From assembly GCF_020880695.1 (NCBI RefSeq), contig NZ_JAJIWO010000002.1, positions 496,432-560,431 of the forward strand: a stretch of 64,000 nucleotides of DNA, read 5' to 3'. Shown here piece after piece: positions 36,108 through 45,032 of this stretch. The DNA is from Mucilaginibacter sp. UR6-11 (GTDB lineage: Bacteria > Bacteroidota > Bacteroidia > Sphingobacteriales > Sphingobacteriaceae). Every line of letters begins with the position of its first letter. Position 1 is the stretch's first letter. A model generated the notes under the pieces. That model saw only the letters and a list, made by a program, of their open reading frames with translations. It searched no databases and had not been told where the DNA came from. Made by a program: the position numbers and the translations under genes.

Positions 36108-37805
36108 ATGAATAAACGGTGGGCGATAAGAGACATGCCGGCTTTTGATGAAGTTGCCAACCTGGCAGCCGAACTTAATATCGACCCTGTTTTAAGCACT
36201 TTGTTATTACACAGGGGCATTAAAAACTATGAAGAAGCCAAATATTTCTTCAGGCCAGACCAGCGCCACCTGCATGATCCTTTCCTGATGCAGGATATGG
36301 AGAAAGCCATAGATCGTATTGAAATTTCCATCGCCGCAGGCGAAAAAATAATGGTTTACGGTGATTATGATGTTGACGGTACCACCGCCGTTGCCGTTGT
36401 TTACAGCTTTTTTAAAAACCACCACAGCAATATTGAATATTATATACCCGACCGTTATGCGGAAGGTTACGGCATATCAACCCAGGGCATTGACTACGCC
36501 CGCGAACACGGGTTTACACTGATCATTGCGCTTGACTGCGGAATAAAATCTGTTGATAAAATAGCTTACGCAAACGGGCTTGGCATTGATTTTATTATTT
36601 GCGATCACCATACGCCCGGTGATGAACTGCCTGATGCCGTGGCTGTGCTCGATCCTAAGCGGGCTGATTGCGCCTACCCGTTTAAAGAGCTGTCGGGCTG
36701 CGGCATAGGCTTTAAGCTGGCCCAGGCCTATGCCGAAAAGAACGGTTTACCCTTTGAAGATGTAAGCCGGTATTTTGATCTGGTAGCTGTTAGTATTGCC
36801 TGTGATATTGTGCCTATTGTTGGCGAAAACCGGGTGCTGGCTTACTTCGGGCTGCAGAAGCTAAACACTGACCCGTGTATCGGTTTAAAAACATTAATGG
36901 GCGTAGCCGGCAAAAGCATAAGTTATACTATATCTGATATTGTTTTTTTACTGGGCCCGCGCATCAATGCCGCCGGGCGCATTGATGACGCCAAACACGC
37001 GGTTGAGCTGTTAACGGCTTGCAATGACGAGGCCGCCCAGATAAAAGGCGATCTTATCAATCTGAAAAATACCGAGCGCAAGGGCCATGACCTGCAAATT
37101 ACCGACGAGGCGCTGGGCATGATCAGCGATAGCCAGGTTTTAATCGACCGCAAGTCGACCGTGGTGTTTAATGAAAACTGGCACAAGGGGGTTATCGGTA
37201 TAGTAGCATCGCGTTTAACCGAAAAATATTACCGCCCTACCGTGGTGCTTACCCGCTCAAACGGGCATGTGGCCGGTTCGGCACGCTCGGTTTTAGGGTA
37301 TGATCTTTATGAGGCGCTTTGCGGATGCAGTGATTTGCTGATACAATTTGGCGGGCATAAGTATGCCGCCGGTTTAACCATGCACCCCGAAAATGTGGAA
37401 GCATTTATAGAAAAATTTGAAGAGGTGGTAAGCGCGACCATTACGGCCGAGCAGTTAATACAACAAATACAAATTGACGCCGAATTACGTTTAACACAGA
37501 TCGAACCCAAATTTTTCAGGATATTGAACCAGTTTGCACCGTTCGGTCCTGAAAATATGTCGCCGGTGTTCCTTACTAAAAATGTGTATGTTAGCGGTAA
37601 CCCGGTGCTGGTTGGGCAAAACCACATCAAAATGACGGTAATGCAGGAAGGGTCGGCCCTGTTTGATTGTATTGCCTTTGGGCAGGGCGAACAATTATCG
37701 CAAATAGTAAAAGATGTACCTTTTGATATTTGCTACAGTATTGAAGAAAATGTTTGGCGCGAAAGACGCACTATACAGTTAAATGTAAAAGGGATTAGAG
37801 TGTAA
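36108..37805 (+). CDS. recJ: Single-stranded-DNA-specific exonuclease RecJ
   Basis: A 5'-3' exonuclease on single-stranded DNA acting in RecF-pathway recombination and mismatch repair. It has 565 residues, the family length. DHH-family metal motifs are complete: VYGDYDVDGTTAV (Asp86, Asp88, Asp90), ALDCGI, the DHH motif in IICDHHTPGDE, and GPRINAAGRIDDAKHAVELL. The DHHA1 domain includes GVIGIVASRLTEKY and FGGHKYAAGLTM, and the C-terminal OB-like domain follows (FAPFGPENMSPVF). recO lies 13 kb away. Confidence 0.95.
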   Translation: MNKRWAIRDMPAFDEVANLAAELNIDPVLSTLLLHRGIKNYEEAKYFFRPDQRHLHDPFLMQDMEKAIDRIEISIAAGEKIMVYGDYDVDGTTAVAVVYSFFKNHHSNIEYYIPDRYAEGYGISTQGIDYAREHGFTLIIALDCGIKSVDKIAYANGLGIDFIICDHHTPGDELPDAVAVLDPKRADCAYPFKELSGCGIGFKLAQAYAEKNGLPFEDVSRYFDLVAVSIACDIVPIVGENRVLAYFGLQKLNTDPCIGLKTLMGVAGKSISYTISDIVFLLGPRINAAGRIDDAKHAVELLTACNDEAAQIKGDLINLKNTERKGHDLQITDEALGMISDSQVLIDRKSTVVFNENWHKGVIGIVASRLTEKYYRPTVVLTRSNGHVAGSARSVLGYDLYEALCGCSDLLIQFGGHKYAAGLTMHPENVEAFIEKFEEVVSATITAEQLIQQIQIDAELRLTQIEPKFFRILNQFAPFGPENMSPVFLTKNVYVSGNPVLVGQNHIKMTVMQEGSALFDCIAFGQGEQLSQIVKDVPFDICYSIEENVWRERRTIQLNVKGIRV

Positions 37806-37809
37806 AATC

Positions 37810-37858
37810 AAAAGTCAAAATTAAAAAGTAAAAAAAAGCTTTTTGAATTTTGACTTTT
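37810..37858. terminator. AT-rich inverted repeat between recJ and lptB
   Basis: AAAAGTCAAAATT and AATTTTGACTTTT form a perfect 13-bp inverted repeat, with AAAAAGC/GCTTTTT nested inside. It could terminate recJ or be a spacer repeat; such AAAGTCAAAATT segments look like short interspersed sequence. Confidence 0.45.
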
Positions 37859-37871
37859 AACTTTTGAATTA

Positions 37872-38612
37872 ATGAATCTACGGGCAGAAAATTTAATCAA
37901 AAAATATAAGCAACGTGCAGTTGTTAACGACGTGTCTTTCAATGTATCGCAGGGTGAGATCGTAGGGTTGCTTGGTCCGAATGGCGCGGGTAAAACCACG
38001 TCGTTTTATATGATCGTAGGGTTGATAAAGCCCAACGGGGGCCATATATTTTTAGATGACGAAGAAATAACCGGCGACCCGATGTACCGCCGTGCGCAAA
38101 AAGGTATTGGCTACCTGGCGCAGGAGGCTTCGGTTTTTCGTAAGCTTACGGTCGAGGACAATATCAAAGCGATATTGGAAATGGGTAAAATGTCAAAAGA
38201 GGCCCAGCAGGAAAAACTGGAAACGTTAATTGACGAATTTAGCCTGCATAAGGTGCGCCGCAACCGGGGCGACCTTTTATCGGGTGGTGAGCGCCGCCGT
38301 ACGGAAATTGCCCGTGCCCTGGCAGCCGAACCTAACTTTATTTTACTGGATGAGCCTTTTGCAGGTGTTGACCCTATTGCTGTTGAAGAGATCCAGGCCA
38401 TGGTGGCTAAATTGCGCCATCGTAACATTGGTATCTTAATTACCGATCACAATGTCCAGGAAACACTGTCTATTACAGACCGTGCCTATTTGTTGTTTGA
38501 AGGAAAAATATTAGAGTCGGGCGTACCTGAGGTGCTGGCCGAAAATGAACTGGTGCGTAAGGTGTACCTGGGCGCCAACTTTGTACTGAAAAGAAAAACA
38601 TTTGTCCAGTAA
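37872..38612 (+). CDS. lptB: LPS export ABC transporter ATPase LptB
   Basis: The cytoplasmic ATPase that, with LptFG, drives lipopolysaccharide out of the inner membrane toward the periplasmic bridge. It has 246 residues. Walker [10 protein letters not shown] is at about 35-43, the Q-loop is in [18 protein letters not shown], the ABC signature [16 protein letters not shown] is near 135-150, Walker [14 protein letters not shown] near 157-169 and the switch histidine in [10 protein letters not shown]. The triple Arg after the signature and the short length match LptB. It stands 12 bases ahead of the GH3 gene. Confidence 0.94.
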   Translation: MNLRAENLIKKYKQRAVVNDVSFNVSQGEIVGLLGPNGAGKTTSFYMIVGLIKPNGGHIFLDDEEITGDPMYRRAQKGIGYLAQEASVFRKLTVEDNIKAILEMGKMSKEAQQEKLETLIDEFSLHKVRRNRGDLLSGGERRRTEIARALAAEPNFILLDEPFAGVDPIAVEEIQAMVAKLRHRNIGILITDHNVQETLSITDRAYLLFEGKILESGVPEVLAENELVRKVYLGANFVLKRKTFVQ

Positions 38613-38624
38613 CCTATATCGTAT

Positions 38625-40145
38625 ATGACAATTTTTAACTCTGTTTTTACCTGGTTCATGAAAAAGCGTATCCACCAGATAGAGCTTTTTATGAAATACC
38701 CTAATGAGGTACAGGAAGAATGGTTTGAACAATTGATATCAAGGGCAGAAAATACAGAATGGGGTAAAAAATACGGGTATAAAAGCATTACCAACTTAAA
38801 CCAGTTTAAAGAACGCGTACCGATACAAACTTACGACACGCTTAAACCTTATATTGAGCGGATGCTTAAAGGCGAGCAAAATGTGCTCTGGCCGTCAGAG
38901 ATCCGCTGGTTTGCCAAATCATCAGGCACCACCAACGACCGAAGCAAATTTATACCCGTTAGTGAAGAATCACTGGAAGAATGCCACTTTAAAGGCGGCA
39001 AGGACCTGCTGACCATCTACTTCAATAATCGGCCAAATGCCAAGATGTTTACCGGCAAGATCCTGACGTTGGGTGGCAGCCACCAGGTTAGCCAGCTAAG
39101 CCCCGATACGTCTTTCGGCGACCTGTCAGCCGTGATCATGAAAAACCTGCCCCTTTGGGCCGAATTTCACCGCACCCCTCACCTGGATATAGCCCTGCTG
39201 GAAGATTTCGAGGAAAAGATAGAAAAGATGGCCTACGCCACCAAGGATGTTAATGTAACCAGCCTGAGCGGGGTACCAACCTGGAACTTATTGCTCTGCA
39301 AACGCATCCTTGAAATTACCGGTAAAAACAACCTGTTAGAGGTTTGGCCAAACCTGGAGATGTATTTTCATGGCGCGGTTAATTTTACGCCGTATCGAGA
39401 GCAGTTTAAAAAACTGATCCCGAGCGATGATATGTATTATCTTGAAAATTACAATGCATCCGAAGGTTTTTTCGGCATCCAGGATACCATTGAGCCCGGC
39501 GAAATGTTGCTGATGCTGGATTATGGCATTTTTTATGAATTTTTACCGGTAGAAAATTTACATGACGAAAATCCTGAAACGCTGACGCTTGATGAAGTGG
39601 AACTGGATAAAAACTATGCATTGATCATTAGTACCAATGCGGGGCTATGGCGTTATTTAATAGGGGATACCATCAGGTTTACCTCGTTGGTACCTTACCG
39701 TATACAAATTACCGGCCGCACCAAGCATTTTATAAATGCCTTTGGCGAGGAAGTGATCATTGACAATGCCGAGCGCGCGCTGGAAGAAGCCTGCAGCCAA
39801 ACCGGCGCGGTGATCCGCGAATATACCGCGGCCCCGGTTTATTTTAACGGTGATGAATGCGGCGCCCACGAGTGGTTGATTGAATTTGAAAAGAAACCCG
39901 CCGAGTTTGAGCGCTTTGTTGACCTGTTGGATGAAACGCTGCGCCGCATTAACTCTGATTACGATGCCAAACGTTTTAAAGATATGGCCCTGCGTCGCCC
40001 CATTGTACGTAAAGTACCCGAAGGGACCTTCTTTAACTGGATGAAAGAAAAAGGCAAGTTAGGCGGGCAGCATAAAGTACCCCGCCTGGCCAATAACCGC
40101 GAATATGTGGATGCCATATTAAAAGTGATTGAATTAGTTAGTTAG
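38625..40145 (+). CDS. GH3-family (auxin-responsive promoter-like) acyl-adenylating enzyme
   Basis: A 506-residue protein of the GH3 family, whose plant members adenylate acyl acids and join them to amino acids. The ATP-binding motif 1 is FAKSSGTTNDRSKFIPVS, motif 2 is YLENYNASEGFFGIQD and motif 3 includes YRIQITGRTKHFINAFGEEVI. Bacterial GH3 proteins have largely unknown substrates. The gene follows lptB by 12 bases and precedes a small exported protein by 14, suggesting one transcript; a lipid or cell-surface substrate is possible but not shown. Confidence 0.9.
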   Translation: MTIFNSVFTWFMKKRIHQIELFMKYPNEVQEEWFEQLISRAENTEWGKKYGYKSITNLNQFKERVPIQTYDTLKPYIERMLKGEQNVLWPSEIRWFAKSSGTTNDRSKFIPVSEESLEECHFKGGKDLLTIYFNNRPNAKMFTGKILTLGGSHQVSQLSPDTSFGDLSAVIMKNLPLWAEFHRTPHLDIALLEDFEEKIEKMAYATKDVNVTSLSGVPTWNLLLCKRILEITGKNNLLEVWPNLEMYFHGAVNFTPYREQFKKLIPSDDMYYLENYNASEGFFGIQDTIEPGEMLLMLDYGIFYEFLPVENLHDENPETLTLDEVELDKNYALIISTNAGLWRYLIGDTIRFTSLVPYRIQITGRTKHFINAFGEEVIIDNAERALEEACSQTGAVIREYTAAPVYFNGDECGAHEWLIEFEKKPAEFERFVDLLDETLRRINSDYDAKRFKDMALRRPIVRKVPEGTFFNWMKEKGKLGGQHKVPRLANNREYVDAILKVIELVS

Positions 40146-40159
40146 CCTATTTAAGTAAT

Positions 40160-40747
40160 ATGAAAAAACTGCTGTTATTTATTTCCTGTTTGTTGTTTAC
40201 CGGGCTAATATATGCGCAAACGGCAATCCCGGCTTTTAAAAGTAACGCCCCGGCGGCTGACAACCCCTTTCCGTCAATAAAAAATTATGATCTGATATTG
40301 GCTTGCCGGTCGTATGATAATGTGGCCCACCAGTTAGCCTTTAATGTAATGGTGCTTAAAGCTGGCCACTGGCAAAAATTAAGCTTTAAACAACAGGCAG
40401 AAACGGTGCCCTTATCCGTAACAGAGCCCCGGTTAATAAGCAGCGCGGCTACCGATACGCAGTGCGATTCTTTATACCGGAAGCTTATTGCCGCCAAACT
40501 GTTCGTCATTGAGGATGACAGTAAATTGCCGAAATGTAATGAAACCCTCGACCTGGTTGACGGACGGAAACAGCTGGTTACCCACGCCATTGAAGAAGGC
40601 CCCGAAGACCGGATCTGGTTGATAACCCCGTCAAAAATCAGGTACCTGTATTACTACGCCCCCGGGTATTTCGCCACCTTTTGCCCAACCAATAAAGACC
40701 GCCAGGATGTGGTTAAAATAATTGGGTTGTTTAATAAGGGTTGGTAA
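40160..40747 (+). CDS. Exported hypothetical protein
   Basis: A 195-residue protein with a clear signal peptide (LLLFISCLLFTGLIYAQ). The mature part has no recognised domain; two cysteines (about 96 and 120) and another near the C terminus may form disulfides. It follows the GH3 gene by 14 bases. Its stop codon touches that of the convergent monooxygenase gene with no base between. Confidence 0.75.
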   Translation: MKKLLLFISCLLFTGLIYAQTAIPAFKSNAPAADNPFPSIKNYDLILACRSYDNVAHQLAFNVMVLKAGHWQKLSFKQQAETVPLSVTEPRLISSAATDTQCDSLYRKLIAAKLFVIEDDSKLPKCNETLDLVDGRKQLVTHAIEEGPEDRIWLITPSKIRYLYYYAPGYFATFCPTNKDRQDVVKIIGLFNKGW

Positions 40748-41890
40748 TTAACCACCCAGGCTCATCATAAATTCAATAGCGTTAGGCGAGTGCAGTGCTT
40801 CGGTTGATACCATCGTGCCGGCGGCGGTTGCCGAGGCCCTTAGCCGCATCTGTTGCTCGTAAGCGGTAATAGCCGCATGGATATCAGCGAAAGAATCATC
40901 CCGCAGGCACCTGCTCAACTCAACGGCGTCAAGCATAGCCATGTTCACACCCTCGCCGGCAAATGGCGGCATTAAGTGCGCGGCATCGCCCAGCATGGTT
41001 AAGTTAGGCTGCGCTTCCCAGGTTTGGTCTAAAGGCATGCAATATAGCGGTCGGGGTATAAAAATGCCTGTAGCATTTTCAAAAAGCTCCAGCCACACTT
41101 CGTCCCAGCCTTGATATTCGGCTTTGAACCACGCCAGTAATTGCGCCTTATCGTTAAAATCCAGTCCGCAGGTTTTTACCCAGTGTTCGTCTGTCTTAAA
41201 GCTGGGATAGAATACCAGGCTGCCATTGCCTTTTGCGCTTACGATCAAACTCTTGCTGTCGCCGAAGGCAAAGATCTTACCGCCATTTAAGAGCCGGTGT
41301 ATTTTTGGGCTGTTGATCTCAGAATGATATACCGCTCCTTCAATAGCTGTAACACCCGAGTAAAAAGGTTTGATTGGCGTGATATATGGCCTCACCCTGG
41401 AATTGGCGCCATCGGCAGCAATTGCAAGGTCTGCAAACGCTTCGGTGCCGTTTTTAAATTCCAGCTTCCAGACGCCGTGTTTCTGCGTCATGGCGGTAAA
41501 GTGGCTATCCCAGATAACCGTGCCGGGCTTTAATGAAGCCAGTAATATTTCCTGTAACGGGCCGCGGTCAATTTCCGGCCGTGCATATTCGCCTTCCCCG
41601 TTTACGTCCTCTTCCAGTATCGAATTGGCGTTCATATCCATCAGGTGCATCCTGTCTGCGCCGGGGCGGTAGTTAGCCATAAATGCGTCCATCAGGCCGG
41701 CTTCGCGCAACGCTCTCAGCCCCGACTCATCATGGAGGTCCAGTGTCGCGCCTTTTGCCCTGGCGCTGCTGTCATGGTCGCGTTCGTAAACGTTAACGTC
41801 GGCGCCATTCATTTGTAAAAGCCTGGCCAGCGTTAGTCCGCCCGGGCCGCCGCCTATTATTGCTATCTTTTTGTCCTGTAAGTTCGTCAT
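40748..41890 (-). CDS. FAD-dependent monooxygenase, TetX-like
   Basis: A 380-residue group A flavoprotein hydroxylase. The Rossmann FAD motif is IAIIGGGPGGLTLARLLQ (residues 9-26), a DG motif lies in LAIAADGANSRVRPYI and the FAD ribityl motif is LGDAAHLMPPFAGEGVNMAMLDAVEL. This pattern and overall length resemble Tet(X) tetracycline-inactivating enzymes and related aromatic hydroxylases. Chromosomal relatives are common in Bacteroidota, so drug inactivation is not established. A 42-bp tandem repeat lies 80 bases upstream of the start. Confidence 0.88.
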   Translation of the reverse strand: MTNLQDKKIAIIGGGPGGLTLARLLQMNGADVNVYERDHDSSARAKGATLDLHDESGLRALREAGLMDAFMANYRPGADRMHLMDMNANSILEEDVNGEGEYARPEIDRGPLQEILLASLKPGTVIWDSHFTAMTQKHGVWKLEFKNGTEAFADLAIAADGANSRVRPYITPIKPFYSGVTAIEGAVYHSEINSPKIHRLLNGGKIFAFGDSKSLIVSAKGNGSLVFYPSFKTDEHWVKTCGLDFNDKAQLLAWFKAEYQGWDEVWLELFENATGIFIPRPLYCMPLDQTWEAQPNLTMLGDAAHLMPPFAGEGVNMAMLDAVELSRCLRDDSFADIHAAITAYEQQMRLRASATAAGTMVSTEALHSPNAIEFMMSLGG

Positions 41891-41970
41891 CTTTCCTGTA
41901 CTTATTAAAGCAGACGAATGAGTGACTAAAACATTTTAAAAAAAATAAAATTTCAATTTGCACGCGCATT

Positions 41971-42138
41971 AGGGTTGATACCGGTAGTAAAAAAGGATGT
42001 TTTTCAGGCATCGGGCCTTATGCCGGTAGTAAAAAGCACCTCTTTTCGGGTATCAGGGCTTATGCCGGTAGTAAAACAGGGCATTTTGCGGGTATCAGGG
42101 CGTATACCGGTAGTGATATTTTTAGTTATTTATCTTAT
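41971..42138. repeat. 42-bp tandem repeat, about 3.5 units, in-frame as a 14-residue repeat
   Basis: CCGGTAGT recurs at 41981, 42023, 42065 and 42107, an exact 42-base period, inside units of the form GGGCTTATGCCGGTAGTAAAA..TTTTCGGGTATCA. Changes between units are substitutions without indels. Read forward from a TTG at 41975 the array gives repeats like MPVVKxxxFRVSGL followed by a hydrophobic tail, a 61-codon frame. It may be a non-coding minisatellite or a repetitive small peptide. Confidence 0.85.
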
Positions 42139-42421
42139 TGCCAATAACTTAATAAAATAAAGCTCAACAATCAGCTAAAAATAAATTTAAACTTTTATAA
42201 GAACGAATGATTTTATGGCGTTAGCTATCGCGATAAGCAACCAATCCGGAGAAATACAAAAATACGAAATTTTACCGGGAATGTTAAAGGCTGATGTAGT
42301 GCTATTCTGCAATTTGGGGTTATTGCTATACAGTGATTGATAAGCCTGTATTAAACCCCGCTGTAAATACCTGTGGTATTGTTTTTGTATACCTGTAGGC
42401 AACCAGCATTTATAATTATTT
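42139..42421. other. AT-rich intergenic segment
   Basis: Between the tandem repeat and the 75-codon gene. I see no gene or motif here; a minus-strand open frame overlaps it but has no support. Confidence 0.4.
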
Positions 42422-42649
42422 ATGAAAAACTTAGCTACCACCCGGGCCATCACTTTAAAAACCTCTTACCAGGGCCGGCCACTTAATTTAAGTATTGTTG
42501 CTGCTGATGATAAATACAGCGTTTTGGAAAATGATAAACCCATAGGCTATATCAAACTAGGCAACGGCAGGCATACCTGGATAGTTGTCGACAGCTTGTA
42601 TGTAGCGCCTCAACTGGTGAACGAGATTGCGAAAAGGATAGCTGCTTAA
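42422..42649 (+). CDS. Small hypothetical protein
   Basis: A 75-residue soluble protein with beta-rich character (ITLKTSYQGRPLNLSIVAADDKYSVLENDKPIGYIKL, HTWIVVDS) and a C-terminal helix (QLVNEIAKRIAA). It has an ATG start, balanced composition and a terminator 27 bases after its stop. The family is not recognised. Confidence 0.65.
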   Translation: MKNLATTRAITLKTSYQGRPLNLSIVAADDKYSVLENDKPIGYIKLGNGRHTWIVVDSLYVAPQLVNEIAKRIAA

Positions 42650-42676
42650 GTAGGTAAATAAAGCCCGTATTATTTG

Positions 42677-42708
42677 TTTTTAAGTTCCATAGCTTTAGAA
42701 CTTAAAAA
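42677..42708. terminator. Terminator-like perfect inverted repeat
   Basis: TTTTTAAGTTC and GAACTTAAAAA, an 11-bp perfect stem with a 10-base loop, just after the small hypothetical gene. It lacks a strong GC core. Confidence 0.55.
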
Positions 42709-42804
42709 GCGATATGGCCAATTATTGTATCCGGAACAACTAACCTGCGCTGTAATTATAAATCCGGGTTAACAATTCTTATCTTGCATCACGCAAAAAG
42801 CAAG

Positions 42805-43227
42805 ATGACCACCAAACCATTTAACCGCCCCATACGTGTTTTAGTTGCCAAAGTTGGGCTTGACGGGCATGACCGCGGCGCACGCATTATAGCCACTTCG
42901 CTGCGCGATGCGGGTATGGAGGTGATCTATACCGGATTGCGCCAAACGCCCGAGATGGTGGTAAATACCGCTTTGCAGGAAGACGTTGATGCTATTGGCA
43001 TTTCCATCTTGTCCGGCGCGCATATGACGGTTTTCCCCAAGATACTGAAGCTCATCAGGGATAAGAAGATGGACGATGTACTGGTTACCGGTGGCGGCAT
43101 CATCCCCGAAGAGGATATGGCGGCGCTGAAAAAACAGGGCGTCGGCGAACTTTTTCCGCCGGGCACCAATACGCATGATATTGTAAAATACATAACCGAT
43201 TGGGTGCATGAACATCGTAATTTTTAA
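42805..43227 (+). CDS. Stand-alone cobalamin-binding subunit (methylmalonyl-CoA mutase small-subunit type)
   Basis: A 140-residue protein consisting only of a B12-binding domain. The signature is [17 protein letters not shown] (DxHxxG with the cobalt-ligating His), followed by the conserved SILSGAH and [14 protein letters not shown] segments that cradle the nucleotide tail. Length and sequence match the small subunit of two-part acyl-CoA mutases. The start at 42805 is preferred to a TTG 21 bases upstream. No large subunit is adjacent; a crotonase gene follows after 9 bases. The fused IcmF has its own B12 domain, so this protein should serve another mutase. Confidence 0.88.
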   Translation: MTTKPFNRPIRVLVAKVGLDGHDRGARIIATSLRDAGMEVIYTGLRQTPEMVVNTALQEDVDAIGISILSGAHMTVFPKILKLIRDKKMDDVLVTGGGIIPEEDMAALKKQGVGELFPPGTNTHDIVKYITDWVHEHRNF

Positions 43228-43236
43228 CTTTGCTGC

Positions 43237-44019
43237 ATGGTTTACCAGAATTTACTGATCGAGAACAAAGGAAAGATTCAATACCTCGTTATTAATCGCG
43301 AAAGCAAGCTTAACGCGCTTAATAAAGATACCCTGTTTGAGCTGCATATTGCTTTAGGCGACGCTTTGCAAAATAACAAAGTGGGTGGTGTTATTATAAC
43401 AGGCGCCGGTCCGAAAGCTTTTGTAGCCGGCGCAGACATTGCCGAATTTGAAAACCTGGATGTTGAAGGCGGAAAAAACCTGGCACATGAAAATCAAAAG
43501 AACATTTTTAATATTATAGAAGGGTTTAGCAAACCAGTTATAGCGGCCATTAATGGCTTTGCCTTAGGCGGCGGACTGGAGCTGGCGCTGGCCTGCCATA
43601 TCCGTATCGCTTCTGATAACGCTAAGATGGGCCTGCCCGAAGTTTCGCTCGGCCTGATCCCCGGTTACGGGGGCACGCAACGGCTAACCCATTTAGTAGG
43701 CAGGGGCAAGGCTTTAGAGCTGATCATGACAGCAGATATGATATCCGCTGCCGAAGCTTACCAGATTGGTTTGGTTAACTATGTGGTGAGCCAGGACGGG
43801 CTGATGTCAAAAGCCGAGGAGATCATGCAAAAAATATTAACCAAAGCGCCGCTGGCTATAGCTGCGGCAATTACGGCCGTTAATGCCGCCAGCAATAATG
43901 AGGTTAACGGCTTTGATGTAGAGATTAACCAATTTGCCGGTTGTTTTGGTACCGCGGATTTTAAAGAAGGCGTAGCCGCTTTTCTGCAAAAAAGGAAGGC
44001 CAATTTTAAAGGCCGGTAG
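43237..44019 (+). CDS. Enoyl-CoA hydratase/isomerase family protein (crotonase)
   Basis: A 260-residue crotonase-fold enzyme acting on acyl-CoAs. The oxyanion-hole segments are KAFVAGADIAEFENL and FALGGGLELALACHIRIAS; the catalytic glutamates are probably those in MGLPEVSLGLIPGYGGTQRL. The full set suggests a hydratase such as 3-hydroxybutyryl-CoA or short-chain enoyl-CoA hydratase. It follows the B12 subunit by 9 bases, so both probably act in one acyl-CoA pathway, for example branched-chain or propionate metabolism. Confidence 0.92.
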   Translation: MVYQNLLIENKGKIQYLVINRESKLNALNKDTLFELHIALGDALQNNKVGGVIITGAGPKAFVAGADIAEFENLDVEGGKNLAHENQKNIFNIIEGFSKPVIAAINGFALGGGLELALACHIRIASDNAKMGLPEVSLGLIPGYGGTQRLTHLVGRGKALELIMTADMISAAEAYQIGLVNYVVSQDGLMSKAEEIMQKILTKAPLAIAAAITAVNAASNNEVNGFDVEINQFAGCFGTADFKEGVAAFLQKRKANFKGR

Positions 44020-44207
44020 TACATCCCTGCACAAATACCACGATTTATTACATTATCCTGACTAAAATACCCATATAGTCAAAAATTAAATCATTGTTAA
44101 TCAATCGATTGAATAATGATGACATTTCTATGAAAAATCGTAATGGTTTTGTGACGTTAATTTGCACCGTGTTAAACAACACATACAACAATTAATATCA
44201 TACAACC

Positions 44208-44789
44208 ATGAAAAATTCATTAAAAATCACAGCAATTGTTTTAGGCTTAGCCGGTTTTACCTTAGGCGCTAAAGCACAAACCAACCCATCAGCAAAAACA
44301 ACTACCAGCGGTATCCGCTACAGTATCGGCGTTGACGCCGGTATCCCTACCGGAAAATTATCAGATAGCTATAACTGGAACCTGGGTGGTTCATTACAGG
44401 TTGACATCCCTGTTGCATCTCAATTATTTGTTACCGTTAATGCCGGTTACAACAACTTTTTTGGTAAAGACCTTACCGTTGCCGGTGTAACCGTAAAGCA
44501 ACCTAACATCCAATTGTTACCTGCAAAAGCCGGTTTAAAATTCTTCCCGGTAAATAACTTTTACGTGCAGGGTGAAGCCGGTGCAGCGTTTGTATTAAAC
44601 AAAAAAGATTTTGGTGCTGATAAATCGGCAGCGTTTATTTACGCGCCGCAAATTGGCTACCAGTTTCCGTTAAGCGGCGGCAGCTATCTTGATGCCGGTG
44701 TACGTTATGAAGCCAGCACAAAATTAAACAGTGCAATTGATGACAGTAAAGTAAACTTTGTGGGTTTACGCCTGGCCTACGGTTTCTAA
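44208..44789 (+). CDS. Outer-membrane beta-barrel protein
   Basis: A 193-residue exported protein with signal peptide (KITAIVLGLAGFTLGAKAQ). The mature chain has alternating hydrophobic strands (GIRYSIGVDAGIPTGKL, LGGSLQVDIPV, QLFVTVNAGYNNFFG, SYLDAGVRYEAS) and ends in VGLRLAYGF, the terminal aromatic typical of barrels. It resembles the small OprF/PorT-like barrels of Bacteroidota. The next gene is a paralogue. A strong terminator follows. Confidence 0.85.
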   Translation: MKNSLKITAIVLGLAGFTLGAKAQTNPSAKTTTSGIRYSIGVDAGIPTGKLSDSYNWNLGGSLQVDIPVASQLFVTVNAGYNNFFGKDLTVAGVTVKQPNIQLLPAKAGLKFFPVNNFYVQGEAGAAFVLNKKDFGADKSAAFIYAPQIGYQFPLSGGSYLDAGVRYEASTKLNSAIDDSKVNFVGLRLAYGF

Positions 44790-44819
44790 ACAATCTTACC
44801 CTACTATTACCTATGATGT

Positions 44820-44852
44820 AAAAGCGCCCGCTAAGTTAGCGGGCGCTTTTTT
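44820..44852 (+). terminator. Strong intrinsic terminator
   Basis: AAAGCGCCCGCTAA/TTAGCGGGCGCTTT followed by a run of T; a GC-rich stem directly after the barrel gene. Confidence 0.92.
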
Positions 44853-44935
44853 TATAATGTGTACCGGCATAGCGGATAACTTAAAATTTAACATTTTTTT
44901 ACATCAGTTTATAATGAGTTATTGAAAACGGATAT

Positions 44936-44943
44936 TAGCTTTG
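44936..44943 (+). promoter_or_regulatory. TAnnTTTG promoter element for the second barrel gene
   Basis: TAGCTTTG matches the Bacteroidota -7 consensus 89 bases before the ATG at 45033. It supports independent transcription after the strong terminator. Confidence 0.4.
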
Positions 44944-45032
44944 CACAAATTTAATTTTTACCGATAGTTTTTGGTAAATTATACGTTGTTAATGCGGGTT
45001 TGCGTTTTAACACATTAATCTAAACAAATAAT

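Noticed and set aside
41971..42138. CRISPR-like array at the 42-bp repeat
   Set aside because: The whole 42-base unit is repeated, including the part that would be spacer, so it is a minisatellite.
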